Shown: positions 49,378-57,863 of the stretch, piece after piece
How the letters are laid out: the number at the start of each line of letters is the position of its first letter
Position numbering within the stretch: the stretch's first letter is position 1
Assembly: GCA_029866325.1 (NCBI GenBank)
Contig: JARWZO010000007.1
Coordinates: 60,493-124,492, forward strand
Origin: Fluviicola sp.
GTDB lineage: Bacteria > Bacteroidota > Bacteroidia > Flavobacteriales_D > Crocinitomicaceae
Length of the DNA stretch: 64,000 bases
Reading direction: 5' to 3'
Notes under the pieces: generated by a model
What the model saw: only the letters and a program-made list of their open reading frames with translations
Told to the model about the DNA's origin: nothing
Databases searched by the model: none
Program-made: the position numbers and the translations under genes

Positions 49378-50838
49378 TCATTTATTTAGTTTTTTAAAGT
49401 ATGTTTCCACTAGTTGGAAATCGTCGAACGGATATTTCACGCCTTGGATTTCCTGGTATTTTTCGTGACCTTTCCCCGCAACGAGGATAATGTCTTTGGG
49501 CTGCGCCAAGGCAACCGCGGTTTTAATTGCTTGTTCGCGATCTTGAATGGTGAGCACTTTCATGAAATGCTGCGGCTCCACACCTTTTTCCATTTCGTCG
49601 AGAATGGATTGCGGATCTTCCGACCGCGGATTGTCTGAAGTCAAGATCACTTTGTCGCTCAACTCACAAGCAATGCGCGCCATTTCCGGTCGTTTCAGCG
49701 CATCTCTGTCGCCACCACAACCAACCACCGTAATCACCTGCTCGTTGCGCGTGCGGATGTTTTCGATGGTTTTCAACACATTCAGCAAGGCATCGGGCGT
49801 GTGTGCGTAATCCACAATGGCGGTAACCGCTCCGATACTTTGGGTAAACTGAAAGCGACCGTCAACCGATTCCAGGCGACTTAAAACAGTCAATACTTCC
49901 GTTGCGTCTTCGCCCAATAATTGCGTGATCCCGAAGACTGTTGTAAGGTTGTACGCATTAAAATCGCCAATCAAACGCGTCCACACTTCCGTTCCGTTGA
50001 TGGTGAGTACCAAACCACCAAAACTGTTCTCGAGCACTTTCACCATGTAGTCGGCATGACTTTTCATAGCGTAAGTCGAAACCGTTGCTTTGGTATTTTG
50101 CATCATCACCATTCCGTTCTTATCATCGGCATTGGTGAGGGCAAAAGCACCTTTCTGTAAACCATCGAAGAATCCTTTTTTAGCTTCGATGTATGCTTTA
50201 AACGTGCCGTGGTAATCCAAATGATCGTGCGTAATGTTGGTAAACGCCGCTCCTTTGAAATTCAAGCCGGCAATGCGGTTTTGCGACACCGCGTGCGAGC
50301 TCACTTCCATGAAGCAGTGCGAACAACCTTGAGCAACCATATCGGCCAACAAAGCGTTCAAGGCAACCGGATCGGGCGTGGTATGCGTTGCAGGAACCGC
50401 TTCGTCACCAATCAAATTCACTACTGTAGACAGCAACCCGACTTTGTAACCCAGATTTGTGTACAAACGGTGCAACAAAGTCGTGCAAGTTGTTTTTCCG
50501 TTGGTTCCGGTAATTCCCACCAGAATCAATTCGTTTGAAGGCGAACCGTAAAATGCGTGCGCTAATTCTCCTAAAGCTCTTCCTGTATTGGGAACCACCA
50601 ATTGCGTTACATCCGCTGAAGTATCAATCGCTTGTTCCGTCACAATTGCCGTGCAGCCCTGCGCTATTACCTGAGAAAGGAAATCGTGCCCGTCGACCTT
50701 GGTTCCTTTCATCGCCACAAACAACGTACCCGCAACGGCCTTGCGTGAATCAAACACAATAGCCGACACAGCAGCATCTTGCGGACCGATCCACGAGTTG
50801 ACTGTTGTTGCTGATGCTATGTCGTTTAACTTTATCAT
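49378..50838 (-). CDS. murE: UDP-MurNAc-tripeptide synthetase (meso-diaminopimelate type)
   Basis: The ATP loop GITGTNGKTTCTTLL (about 112-126), FTNITHDHLDYHGTF (about 198-212) and VDYAHTPDALLNVL (about 346-359) are in order. The specificity motif is DNPRSEDP (about 409-416), of the D-N-P-R form linked with meso-diaminopimelate rather than lysine. So the peptidoglycan of this organism should be the Gram-negative A1gamma type. The start overlaps the ftsI stop by four bases. Confidence 0.97.
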   Translation of the reverse strand: MIKLNDIASATTVNSWIGPQDAAVSAIVFDSRKAVAGTLFVAMKGTKVDGHDFLSQVIAQGCTAIVTEQAIDTSADVTQLVVPNTGRALGELAHAFYGSPSNELILVGITGTNGKTTCTTLLHRLYTNLGYKVGLLSTVVNLIGDEAVPATHTTPDPVALNALLADMVAQGCSHCFMEVSSHAVSQNRIAGLNFKGAAFTNITHDHLDYHGTFKAYIEAKKGFFDGLQKGAFALTNADDKNGMVMMQNTKATVSTYAMKSHADYMVKVLENSFGGLVLTINGTEVWTRLIGDFNAYNLTTVFGITQLLGEDATEVLTVLSRLESVDGRFQFTQSIGAVTAIVDYAHTPDALLNVLKTIENIRTRNEQVITVVGCGGDRDALKRPEMARIACELSDKVILTSDNPRSEDPQSILDEMEKGVEPQHFMKVLTIQDREQAIKTAVALAQPKDIILVAGKGHEKYQEIQGVKYPFDDFQLVETYFKKLNK

Positions 50839-52937
50839 TTCAATACTAATTCTATCAATCCGCCTTTGTAAGCCGGTGTTCCTGCGGGAATGGTTTGCGA
50901 TACAACTTGTCCGGACCCGCGCAGATACACATGCATTCCCAAGCGTTCTATGAGGTAAACCGCATCGCGGGCAGACAAACCAACCACGTTCGGAACTGCA
51001 TTTTTATTCACCTTTCGGCGGTTCATTTCCACCTTGTTTCCTTCGGCTTTCGTGCTGAACCAATCTGACTGCTGCAGAATGGAATAGCGAATACCCAAAT
51101 GACTCAATACTTCCAAAATATCAGCACGATTACCGTCCATAGAAAGCGGTGCTTCTTTTACTTTCTGGCGCGATTCATTGATCGCCTTGTGGTACTTCAG
51201 TGTGTTGGAATACACTTTATTAGCAATGGCCGAAAACACTGTTCCCGAAACCGTAGCTCCGTAGATGTCTTTGCTTGGCGCCGACACCACAACAATACAC
51301 GAGTAGAGCGGTTCTTTTGCCGGGAAATACCCAACAAACGAAGCTTGGTAACGCTCTTCACCTTTTTCACCGTAGCGCAAATCGTCGTTTAGAATGCGCG
51401 CTGTTCCGGTTTTTCCTGCAATATCGAAGAGCGATGATTTCAACGCACTACCCGTACCACGCTTTACAACTCCTGACAAACATTCCTGCAGCTGATGCAA
51501 AGTGCGGTCGGAACAAATTTTCTGGCGAAGCACAATCGGCTTGCTTTGTTTTACCACTTCCGAACCGCGGCGAATTTCCTGCACAAACTGTGGACGCACC
51601 AAGGTTCCTTCATTCGCAACAGCATTGTAGAACGCCAGCGTTTGCAACGGTGTTTGTTGCACTTCGTACCCGATGGACATCCATGCCAATGAACCGCCCC
51701 ACCAGTGCGAAGTGCCCGGTTGGTAGACCGTAGGAACAGGCTCGCCCTTCAATTCGATACCCAAGGGCTCGGTGATTCCAAATTCTTTCAACCGAGCAGT
51801 AAATGCCTCGGGCTCGGTGCGATAGGCATTGTAAATCACCTTAGCTATTACATTCGACGACAACTCAAATGCTCTGCGGATGGAGATACGTCCGTAACCA
51901 TACGGATTGGAATCTTTGAGTATACTTCCGTAGAAATTGTATTCCCCATCGGCATAAACCGTATCACTAAGAGAAATCTTTTCATCTTCTAGAGCTGCCA
52001 TCAACGAAGCCAGTTTGAAAGTCGACCCCGGAACTTCTTTGGTACCGATGGCGTGATTGTACAACTCGTAATATTCGCCGTCTTTCCCCATCGAGAGGTT
52101 TACTATCGCGCGAACATAACCGGTTTTCACATCCATTACGACCACCGATCCACTGCGCGCTCCTTGATTCTTCAACTGCTGGTACAACTCCGAATGTGCC
52201 ACCTCCTGAATGTTCAAATCGATTGTCGTGATCAAATCAGCACCTTCAACCGGTTCACGCAGCATTTGTCCTGTTTTCTTCCAACCACTCGAAATTTCTT
52301 GCTCAATCTCCAATCCCGGTTCACCAGTCAGGTAATCGATATACGCTCCTTCAATACCAACGCGTAACTCTTTCTCGCCCTTGTTTTTCTGGTAATAGCC
52401 CAGGGTTCGCTTCAGCATTTCACCTTGCGGTCGTTTACGCGAAACCGTTTCATCCGTATCGATGATTCCACCTTTGTTGCGACCCAATTTGAAGATCGGC
52501 AGTTCACGCACACGACGACGTTGTTCATTGGTTGCTTTGAGCTTGATCACCACATAATGATTCCCTTTCACCCTAGCCCGACGGATCAAATTCTCGTAAT
52601 CGCGCGCTGACGTATTCGGGAAAATCGCTGATAACCCGCGTGCCAAATCAGAAATATCACGATCAAACACCTCTTGATCTACCACTCCCGGATCCATGTG
52701 GATATCGTAAAACGACACCGATGTCACCAAAGGCGTATAATTACGGTCGAGGATTTCACCCATACGCGGATAACGCGGCATTGCTCGCTTCGGAATCTTT
52801 TCATCCTTGGCGGTAAACAACGTCGCACTGCCTTCGGTTTGGATCAACACAATCTTCACCACCACCACAATCAACGCAACAAAAAAGCCTAAATAAACGA
52901 GGTAGGCTCTCCAGATCAAATCCTTCTTCTCACTCAT
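50835..52937 (-). CDS. ftsI: FtsI-type penicillin-binding protein with C-terminal PASTA domain
   Basis: One N-terminal transmembrane helix (about 12-32) is followed by the dimerisation domain (50-230) and the transpeptidase. The active serine is S305 in GSTFK, the second motif is SSN in FELSSNVIAK, and the third is KTGTA (near 513). Residues 640-700 form one PASTA domain (NAVPNVVGLSARDAVYLIE and the following strands). PASTA domains are unusual in Gram-negative FtsI but normal for Bacteroidota. It cross-links septal peptidoglycan with FtsW. It overlaps both the ftsL and murE genes by four bases. Confidence 0.96.
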   Translation of the reverse strand: MSEKKDLIWRAYLVYLGFFVALIVVVVKIVLIQTEGSATLFTAKDEKIPKRAMPRYPRMGEILDRNYTPLVTSVSFYDIHMDPGVVDQEVFDRDISDLARGLSAIFPNTSARDYENLIRRARVKGNHYVVIKLKATNEQRRRVRELPIFKLGRNKGGIIDTDETVSRKRPQGEMLKRTLGYYQKNKGEKELRVGIEGAYIDYLTGEPGLEIEQEISSGWKKTGQMLREPVEGADLITTIDLNIQEVAHSELYQQLKNQGARSGSVVVMDVKTGYVRAIVNLSMGKDGEYYELYNHAIGTKEVPGSTFKLASLMAALEDEKISLSDTVYADGEYNFYGSILKDSNPYGYGRISIRRAFELSSNVIAKVIYNAYRTEPEAFTARLKEFGITEPLGIELKGEPVPTVYQPGTSHWWGGSLAWMSIGYEVQQTPLQTLAFYNAVANEGTLVRPQFVQEIRRGSEVVKQSKPIVLRQKICSDRTLHQLQECLSGVVKRGTGSALKSSLFDIAGKTGTARILNDDLRYGEKGEERYQASFVGYFPAKEPLYSCIVVVSAPSKDIYGATVSGTVFSAIANKVYSNTLKYHKAINESRQKVKEAPLSMDGNRADILEVLSHLGIRYSILQQSDWFSTKAEGNKVEMNRRKVNKNAVPNVVGLSARDAVYLIERLGMHVYLRGSGQVVSQTIPAGTPAYKGGLIELVLK

Positions 52938-53536
52938 TTTTCGGGTCGTTTTATGCGAATTACCTTCGCCGGTTTCAACGATTCCTTCAGTCCGCGACGC
53001 TCAAGTATCTCCACCAAGCGGTAACGGGTTGTTAATTCTTCCAGTTTTGCTTTATTCTCAATGTATTCAGCTGTATTGGCATTCACTTCCGTTTGCAGCG
53101 TTTCAATGTCTTTGGTCAATTGCTTTCCGTAATACCCTTTACTCACCACCAGCAACAAGAGGAAGAGGAAAAAGAAAATGTACGTGAGGTTGTTTAACAC
53201 AAAATCACGCGTGAGGATATCGCCGTTTAACACCTGCACGATGATGTTGGGGCGTTTTGGGGCGCGCGGTGATTTTTTTGTTGTTTTCCCTGCTTCTTTT
53301 TTCGGTTGGTCATCGGCCGTTTTACGGCTGGTTTCAGTATTGGTCGCGGTATTGGTCGCGGTGAACCGCGACCCCACAGGTTCTTTTTCTACCGGTGGTT
53401 TTTCACGATATACGTTACCCTGTAGATTTTCCAGTGTTTCACGACCAATATTGGATTCCTTAGGATTGCTCGGGCGGTGGCCCGAGCCCATATTTGAATC
53501 CAAATTGGGTTTGCGTTCGCGGTACTCATTTTCCAT
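52934..53536 (-). CDS. ftsL: FtsL-like cell division protein with long disordered N-terminus
   Basis: I chose the ATG at 53536 (MENEYRERKPNLD), which overlaps rsmH by 11 bases; an in-frame ATG at 53578 would overlap it by 53. About 100 disordered residues precede one transmembrane helix (about 117-136, YIFFFLFLLLLVVSKGYYG) and then a periplasmic coiled coil (LTKDIETLQTEVNANTAEY). That layout and position, between rsmH and ftsI, fit the FtsL-like protein of Bacteroidota. Two perfect palindromes are embedded in frame in the disordered part (53354-53373 and 53468-53487). FtsL bridges FtsQ/FtsB and the FtsW-FtsI synthase. Confidence 0.86.
   Translation of the reverse strand: MENEYRERKPNLDSNMGSGHRPSNPKESNIGRETLENLQGNVYREKPPVEKEPVGSRFTATNTATNTETSRKTADDQPKKEAGKTTKKSPRAPKRPNIIVQVLNGDILTRDFVLNNLTYIFFFLFLLLLVVSKGYYGKQLTKDIETLQTEVNANTAEYIENKAKLEELTTRYRLVEILERRGLKESLKPAKVIRIKRPEK
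53354..53373. repeat. Perfect palindrome inside ftsL, site 1
   Basis: GGTCGCGGTGAACCGCGACC is an 8-bp stem with a 4-base loop. A direct extra half-copy (TTGGTCGCGG) lies just before it at about 53340-53350. It encodes part of the disordered segment GSRFTATNTATN. Confidence 0.85.
53468..53487. repeat. Perfect palindrome inside ftsL, site 2
   Basis: GCTCGGGCGGTGGCCCGAGC is an 8-bp stem with a 4-base loop. It encodes part of the disordered segment MGSGHRPSNPK. Same stem and loop sizes as site 1, but different stem sequence. Confidence 0.85.
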
Positions 53537-54449
53537 CGGACACACGTTTTGCGATTCGTAACTTGGCACTGCGGGCACGGGAATTGACCGCGATTTCTTC
53601 TTCTGTCGGACTAACCGGCTTGCGGGTAATTTCTTCGAAAGGTTTCAATACATTTCCGAAGAAATCTTTCTCGATAGACCCGTCGATGTTACCGCGTTTC
53701 ATGATGTTTTTCACCAAACGGTCTTCGAGGGAATGATACGACATCACCACCAATCGACCATCCAACTTCAATACATCCGGAATCTGCAACAGGAACTTTT
53801 CCAAGACCTCCATTTCCTGATTCACCTCGATGCGCAAAGCCTGAAAAATCTGCGCGAAATATTTATGATCCTTGAACTTCGGCGCCAACGGAAACAAGAT
53901 TTCCATCAACTGACCCGTGGTTTTGATCGGAGCACGTTTGCGTTGTTTTACCAATTCAACCGCCGCTTTGTAAGCACCTTGCACTTCACCATAAGCTCTG
54001 AAGATTTTCGCCAGTTGCTCTTCGTCGTAGGTCGCCAGAATGCTTGCCGCCGTGAGTTCACCACTTTGATTCATGCGCATATCCAAGGCTTCGTCACCAC
54101 GAATGGAGAATCCGCGCTTAGTATCATCGAACTGATGCGAAGACACACCTAAATCAGCCAGAATACCGTCGACTTGCTTGATTCCCATGACCCGCAAATG
54201 ATTTTTGAGGAAGGAAAAATTAGCGGGGATAAAATGGAAATTAGGAGCAGACCACGCATTTGCGCGCGCATCAGGATCCTGATCAAATGCAATTAATTGT
54301 CCTTTGGGAGAAAGCTGCTCGAAAATAGCACGCGAATGACCGCCACCACCGAAGGTAACATCAACGTAAGTGCCATCGGGATGAATAGACAATCCGTCTA
54401 AACATTCCTTAAGCATTACCGGTACGTGGTATGTGTCGTTATTCGTCAT
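53526..54449 (-). CDS. rsmH: 16S rRNA (cytosine(1402)-N4)-methyltransferase
   Basis: The start MTNNDTYHVPVMLKECLDGL is the standard MraW opening (YHxPVMLxExLxxL). SAM-binding motif I is VDVTFGGGGHSRAIFE (about 29-44). The segments FDQDPDA and ILADLGVSSHQFDD follow, then the C-terminal VMSYHSLEDRLVKN and AKLRIAKR. It methylates C1402 of 16S rRNA. I prefer the ATG at 54449 over one at 54464, because the family begins near here; it overlaps the mraZ stop by 11 bases. Confidence 0.97.
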   Translation of the reverse strand: MTNNDTYHVPVMLKECLDGLSIHPDGTYVDVTFGGGGHSRAIFEQLSPKGQLIAFDQDPDARANAWSAPNFHFIPANFSFLKNHLRVMGIKQVDGILADLGVSSHQFDDTKRGFSIRGDEALDMRMNQSGELTAASILATYDEEQLAKIFRAYGEVQGAYKAAVELVKQRKRAPIKTTGQLMEILFPLAPKFKDHKYFAQIFQALRIEVNQEMEVLEKFLLQIPDVLKLDGRLVVMSYHSLEDRLVKNIMKRGNIDGSIEKDFFGNVLKPFEEITRKPVSPTEEEIAVNSRARSAKLRIAKRVSDGK

Positions 54450-54900
54450 CGCTCCCCAAATCACCCATTACTTCATCCGCCAAATCAGCGAAATCAGCCA
54501 TGTTACCATCCAACAATTGGAAGTATTTGGACTTGTCCCAGATCTCAATTCGGTCGTTGTAGGCAATGAGCATCACATCCTTGTCTAACCCCACACGCTC
54601 CATGTGCATCACCGGAACGAGTACACGTCCGGCAGAATCAAGCGCCACCTGCTTTGCTCCCTGGTGGAACAAGCGGTAGAACATTCGGTTTTTGGGTTTA
54701 AACAAGTTGAGTTTGCTGAGTTTATCTGCTAGCTTATCCCATTCGTTCATCGGATACAGCGTGAGACAATCCTCAAAGCCTTTGTTCAACATGAATTGTT
54801 CCTGAGCCTCGGGAGAAAGTTGTTTGCGCAACCCAGCCGGGAAGAGGAATCGCCCCTTACCGTCAAGTTTCACTTCAAATTCTCCTACAAGTCCAGCCAT
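54439..54900 (-). CDS. mraZ: Transcriptional regulator MraZ
   Basis: The 153-residue protein has the two AbrB-like halves: FEVKLDGKGRFLFPAGLRKQL at the start (quoted in part; residues about 8-27) and VALDSAGRVLVPVMHMERVG in the second half (about 84-103). MraZ forms a ring and binds repeated GTGG-type boxes in front of its own gene, damping transcription of the dcw cluster. Candidate boxes are seen at 54934-54950 and 55054-55090. mraZ is the first gene of the cluster in transcription order. Confidence 0.95.
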   Translation of the reverse strand: MAGLVGEFEVKLDGKGRFLFPAGLRKQLSPEAQEQFMLNKGFEDCLTLYPMNEWDKLADKLSKLNLFKPKNRMFYRLFHQGAKQVALDSAGRVLVPVMHMERVGLDKDVMLIAYNDRIEIWDKSKYFQLLDGNMADFADLADEVMGDLGSDDE

Positions 54901-54933
54901 AGCTTAAATAATGGGTAAAATTAGGGGAAATAA

Positions 54934-55090
54934 CCCACTTTTTACCACCAAGTTACACTTTGTTGAAAACTTCGTACGTATGAACACGTGTAAAGGTTAC
55001 AATGATGGGTGTAAAGGTATTGATTTTGTTGGAATATGTAGAAAAAATAGATTGGTGGGTAAAAGTGGGAATGTGGAAAAGTAAGGTGGG
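54934..55090 (-). promoter_or_regulatory. Candidate MraZ operator boxes upstream of mraZ
   Basis: On the plus strand, GGTGGG at 55054-55059, GTGGG at 55065-55069, GTGG at 55073-55076 and GGTGGG at 55085-55090 follow each other at spacings of about ten bases. On the minus strand, TGGTGGTAAAAAGTGGG (54950-54934) is a second group near the mraZ start. Repeats of a GTGG(G) core with A-rich spacers are what MraZ is known to bind in other bacteria. No gene is seen in 54901-55165. Confidence 0.5.
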
Positions 55091-55165
55091 TTAGGGAAGA
55101 TAAAAACTCTTATACAAAAGGATCATTTTATATTTTCTTAAATTCACTTTATTTATTCGTGATAA

Positions 55166-56281
55166 ATGGGTGTGATTCGATTTATAAAAATTATTCTAGA
55201 AGAACCTGAAAAAGCAGAGCGTATTATTCTGATAATAATCAAATTCCTCATAGCCTTTGTAATTTCAATACTACTTTTTCAAATATTATTTCCGGTTTCC
55301 AATTTTAAACTTCAACCATCAGATGAGATCCCTTTTATATCACTGAATAAACAATTTCCACCATTTCAACTAGTCACTTTAGCTGTTTTTATTGTCATTA
55401 TTTGGGTTGTACTTTGGGAGATCATTGCTAAGAGAATGGTTATTTTCATAGTATGCTTTCCTTGCTTTTTAGCATTAATCCCTGTGTTTTTTATCATTGG
55501 TTTATTATACCAAGTTGTTCTTAATTGCTTCAAGAAAAAAAACTTAATTCAGAATACTGCTAATCAAATTACTGATTATTTAATTTCAATTGGTATTAAA
55601 CCGAATTTGACCATCCAAGTGTTTGACAGCATCAGCACAAAAGATCCGGAATTTGGCTCTATTGGTTTGCTAACAGTTATTAATGAAACTGAAACCACTA
55701 GCTTAATAAAATCAAGAATTCTCGAATACTTTACTATTCTATTAATCGTATTTGCCTCCAATGCATTCGTAATTCCTTGGACCGGTTGGTATTATTTATA
55801 CCTGATTCCACTTTTCCTTACTTGTCTTATTGGTGGAACAATTTATATATTAAGAGATATCGACAATTTGGTGAACTCAGATCAAGCCGATCTTCTGTCG
55901 GATTATTTGGAAGAACGATTATTGAACAATCAAGTATTTGAGAAAATCTCACAATATGCTAACAATAAAAACCATGCACTTGTCAAAAGACAAAACCAAA
56001 TTGAATTATCATTTTGCGATCCGAATCTAGACGAGCCAACGAGACGAATAACAATTTGTTTTATCATCTTATACTTAAATGAAGAACTCTCAATCCAATC
56101 ATTATTATCAAAAAACGAAACTAATTTTATACCGATTTTTATTTCAAATCAGATGCCCGATATCTCTGTTATCAATTATCTAAACAACAATAAGATGGGT
56201 TTTATTTACGCGGATGACGATGTAAATTGGATAATAGCACTTGAAGAAATAGAAGAATTTGCAATGCAAATTCAAAATTAG
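55166..56281 (+). CDS. Hypothetical multi-pass membrane protein, 371 aa
   Basis: About five hydrophobic helices are visible (about 22-44, 68-90, 95-117, 192-210 and 214-232). A soluble region follows: a short charged stretch near 245-265 and then about 100 residues with a mixed alpha/beta look. The base composition is clearly more AT-rich than that of the adjacent dcw genes, suggesting acquisition. It is divergent from mraZ and convergent with the HNH endonuclease gene, whose stop lies 13 bases away. I recognise no family. Its closeness to a nuclease gene leaves a defence role possible, but unproven. Confidence 0.7.
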   Translation: MGVIRFIKIILEEPEKAERIILIIIKFLIAFVISILLFQILFPVSNFKLQPSDEIPFISLNKQFPPFQLVTLAVFIVIIWVVLWEIIAKRMVIFIVCFPCFLALIPVFFIIGLLYQVVLNCFKKKNLIQNTANQITDYLISIGIKPNLTIQVFDSISTKDPEFGSIGLLTVINETETTSLIKSRILEYFTILLIVFASNAFVIPWTGWYYLYLIPLFLTCLIGGTIYILRDIDNLVNSDQADLLSDYLEERLLNNQVFEKISQYANNKNHALVKRQNQIELSFCDPNLDEPTRRITICFIILYLNEELSIQSLLSKNETNFIPIFISNQMPDISVINYLNNNKMGFIYADDDVNWIIALEEIEEFAMQIQN

Positions 56282-56293
56282 AACCATTTTTGG

Positions 56294-57262
56294 TTACCTC
56301 TCAAACCGCTCCCTCCTATGCCACTCCAAACTCTCCTGACTTGGGTACAACCTTTTATCACTCGGCAGGTAAATCGATTTCCCATGAAACTGATGCAGCG
56401 CATACGGAGAATTCTTGTTTTCCTCAATACGGGAAGAAACAACGGTTTTGTAGGCTTCGTCTATCGTGATTAATCCATTATCAAATGCTTTGTGCAGGGT
56501 TTGTGTGAGCGCGATTCCATTCCCGATGGTTTCTGTTTCTGATAACGAAAACGGTTTGATGTGACAGGCTTCAATTAGTTTGAATGATCTTGGGGGAATT
56601 TTAACTTGTAATCCTGAAATAGCACATCTGTAGGAATAAACACGTGGGATTTCACGTTGAAACAGCGCGCTTCTGAGGAATACGGTTTGTTCTTTTTGAT
56701 CTTTGGTGACTTTTGCAATCGGTTTCTCCCATTTAACCAAAGAAGGCTCGGCTACCAACAACGAATCCGGATCGGTGAGGAATAACGGAATCTCTTGTTG
56801 TGAGCGGTCTTTCGTTCGCGGGAAATAACGATCCAACAAAACATTGGTGAGCAATTGATTGATTTCGGGGTTCTGCAACAATTCAAACAAGGGCTGATCC
56901 AACCATGCATAGTTGAGTGTTTCTTGCAGATTCTTAAAACTCTTGATGCTTTTTGATTTGGTTAAACCGACTTCCATTCCCGGATAGGGCACCAATTTCC
57001 AAAAGGGTTCGTGCCCCATGTGAAAGAATGGCAGGGCAAAATTCAAGATGTGCGGTGTATCCACAAAGCGGTACCAATTATCCTTAAATGCCAATACCAA
57101 TTCTTCCGTTATCCGGATGCGATTATCGAAAATTTCGCCTTGCTTGATCAGTTGAGCAATGGAAAGCAGGAGAATGGGTTTATGCGGAGCTCCGCCTAAA
57201 TTATGCGCCCGATTCAAGTTCTGAAACTGCTGAATGTAGGATGTCAGAAATTGATTTTCCAT
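56294..57262 (-). CDS. HNH endonuclease with N-terminal SBD-like domain (phosphorothioate-type restriction family)
   Basis: Residues 10-150 resemble the sulfur-binding-domain module of ScoMcrA-like enzymes: HKPILLLSIAQLIKQGEIFDN (quoted in part), a W-Y-R-F stretch, and PFFHMGHEPFWKLVP (78-92). Residues 205-275 are an HNH_2 nuclease: C213 in YRCAISGL, H234 in ACHIKPF, N248 in GNGIAL, H257 in TLHKAFDNGLITID (256-269). Relatives cleave DNA carrying phosphorothioate or other modifications; no dnd modification genes are in the window, so it would act on incoming modified DNA. The specificity is inferred from family. Confidence 0.8.
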   Translation of the reverse strand: MENQFLTSYIQQFQNLNRAHNLGGAPHKPILLLSIAQLIKQGEIFDNRIRITEELVLAFKDNWYRFVDTPHILNFALPFFHMGHEPFWKLVPYPGMEVGLTKSKSIKSFKNLQETLNYAWLDQPLFELLQNPEINQLLTNVLLDRYFPRTKDRSQQEIPLFLTDPDSLLVAEPSLVKWEKPIAKVTKDQKEQTVFLRSALFQREIPRVYSYRCAISGLQVKIPPRSFKLIEACHIKPFSLSETETIGNGIALTQTLHKAFDNGLITIDEAYKTVVSSRIEENKNSPYALHQFHGKSIYLPSDKRLYPSQESLEWHRRERFER

Positions 57263-57463
57263 TGCTCCGGATTGTTTTGCCGTTGGTCAAAGATAGAAGA
57301 TAAAATGAGGATGTAAATCAAGTGGCTTTTTTCACCAATCTACATCAAAAACCACCACTCATCCCAACCCCAAAATCCTTAACAAATTCTAACAATATTC
57401 CCGTAAAAGAGATGCTTCAGCCGCATACATTTGATTCATTATTAATCATTTAAAACCATAACA

Positions 57464-57601
57464 ATGGGAGAAGAAAAAAAGAAAACGGAATGGACAAGAA
57501 AACGTCTTGAAGGTTTCAAAAAAGGAAAATTAACTACTCAAAAAGAGAAGGTGATTAAAAAAGTTGAGGAGAAACTAAAACCTCCACCTCGTAAAAATTA
57601 A
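57464..57601 (+). CDS. Small basic protein, 45 aa
   Basis: ATG at 57464 opens 45 codons to a TAA at 57599-57601: MGEEKKKTEWTRKRLEGFK and then a KGKLTT...EKVIKKVEEKL helix ending PPPRKN. It is very lysine-rich and predicted to be a single charged helix. A rho-independent terminator starts 10 bases later, and the region upstream is AT-rich, so it looks like a true short transcription unit. I do not recognise a family; nucleic-acid binding would fit the charge. Confidence 0.6.
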   Translation: MGEEKKKTEWTRKRLEGFKKGKLTTQKEKVIKKVEEKLKPPPRKN

Positions 57602-57610
57602 CCCCGGAGA

Positions 57611-57637
57611 GGTGGTCGCAACAACGATCGCCTTTTT
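57611..57637 (+). terminator. Terminator of the small basic protein gene
   Basis: GGTGGTCG (57611-57618) pairs with CGATCGCC (57625-57632, two G-T wobbles) around a six-base loop, followed by TTTTT. Confidence 0.75.
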
Positions 57638-57672
57638 GGGGTTGAGGGTCACTCAACACACAATCTATGCAA

Positions 57673-57780
57673 GGCCACCTCCCTTAATCCCTCCTCAAGG
57701 AGGGAGACTGAGTTTCCTAAAAAGCAAAGGCTCTGACTTCTCTAACCAGTCCCAACAGGTTACCTCCTCCCACCTCCCGA
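57673..57780. repeat. CCCTCC-type palindromic repeat upstream of the transglutaminase-like gene
   Basis: It begins GGCCACCTCCC, contains the palindrome CCCTCCTCAAGGAGGG (57689-57704) and ends CCTCCCACCTCCCGA. It is a member of the family listed at 43199, 60057 and 60651. Confidence 0.7.
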
Positions 57781-57863
57781 CATTCAACAATAACTCCCGC
57801 GCTTTCGCGTATAGTGATTATTGTGTATTTTGCTAACCTGTTTTGACGACCCAAGACCCTAAA

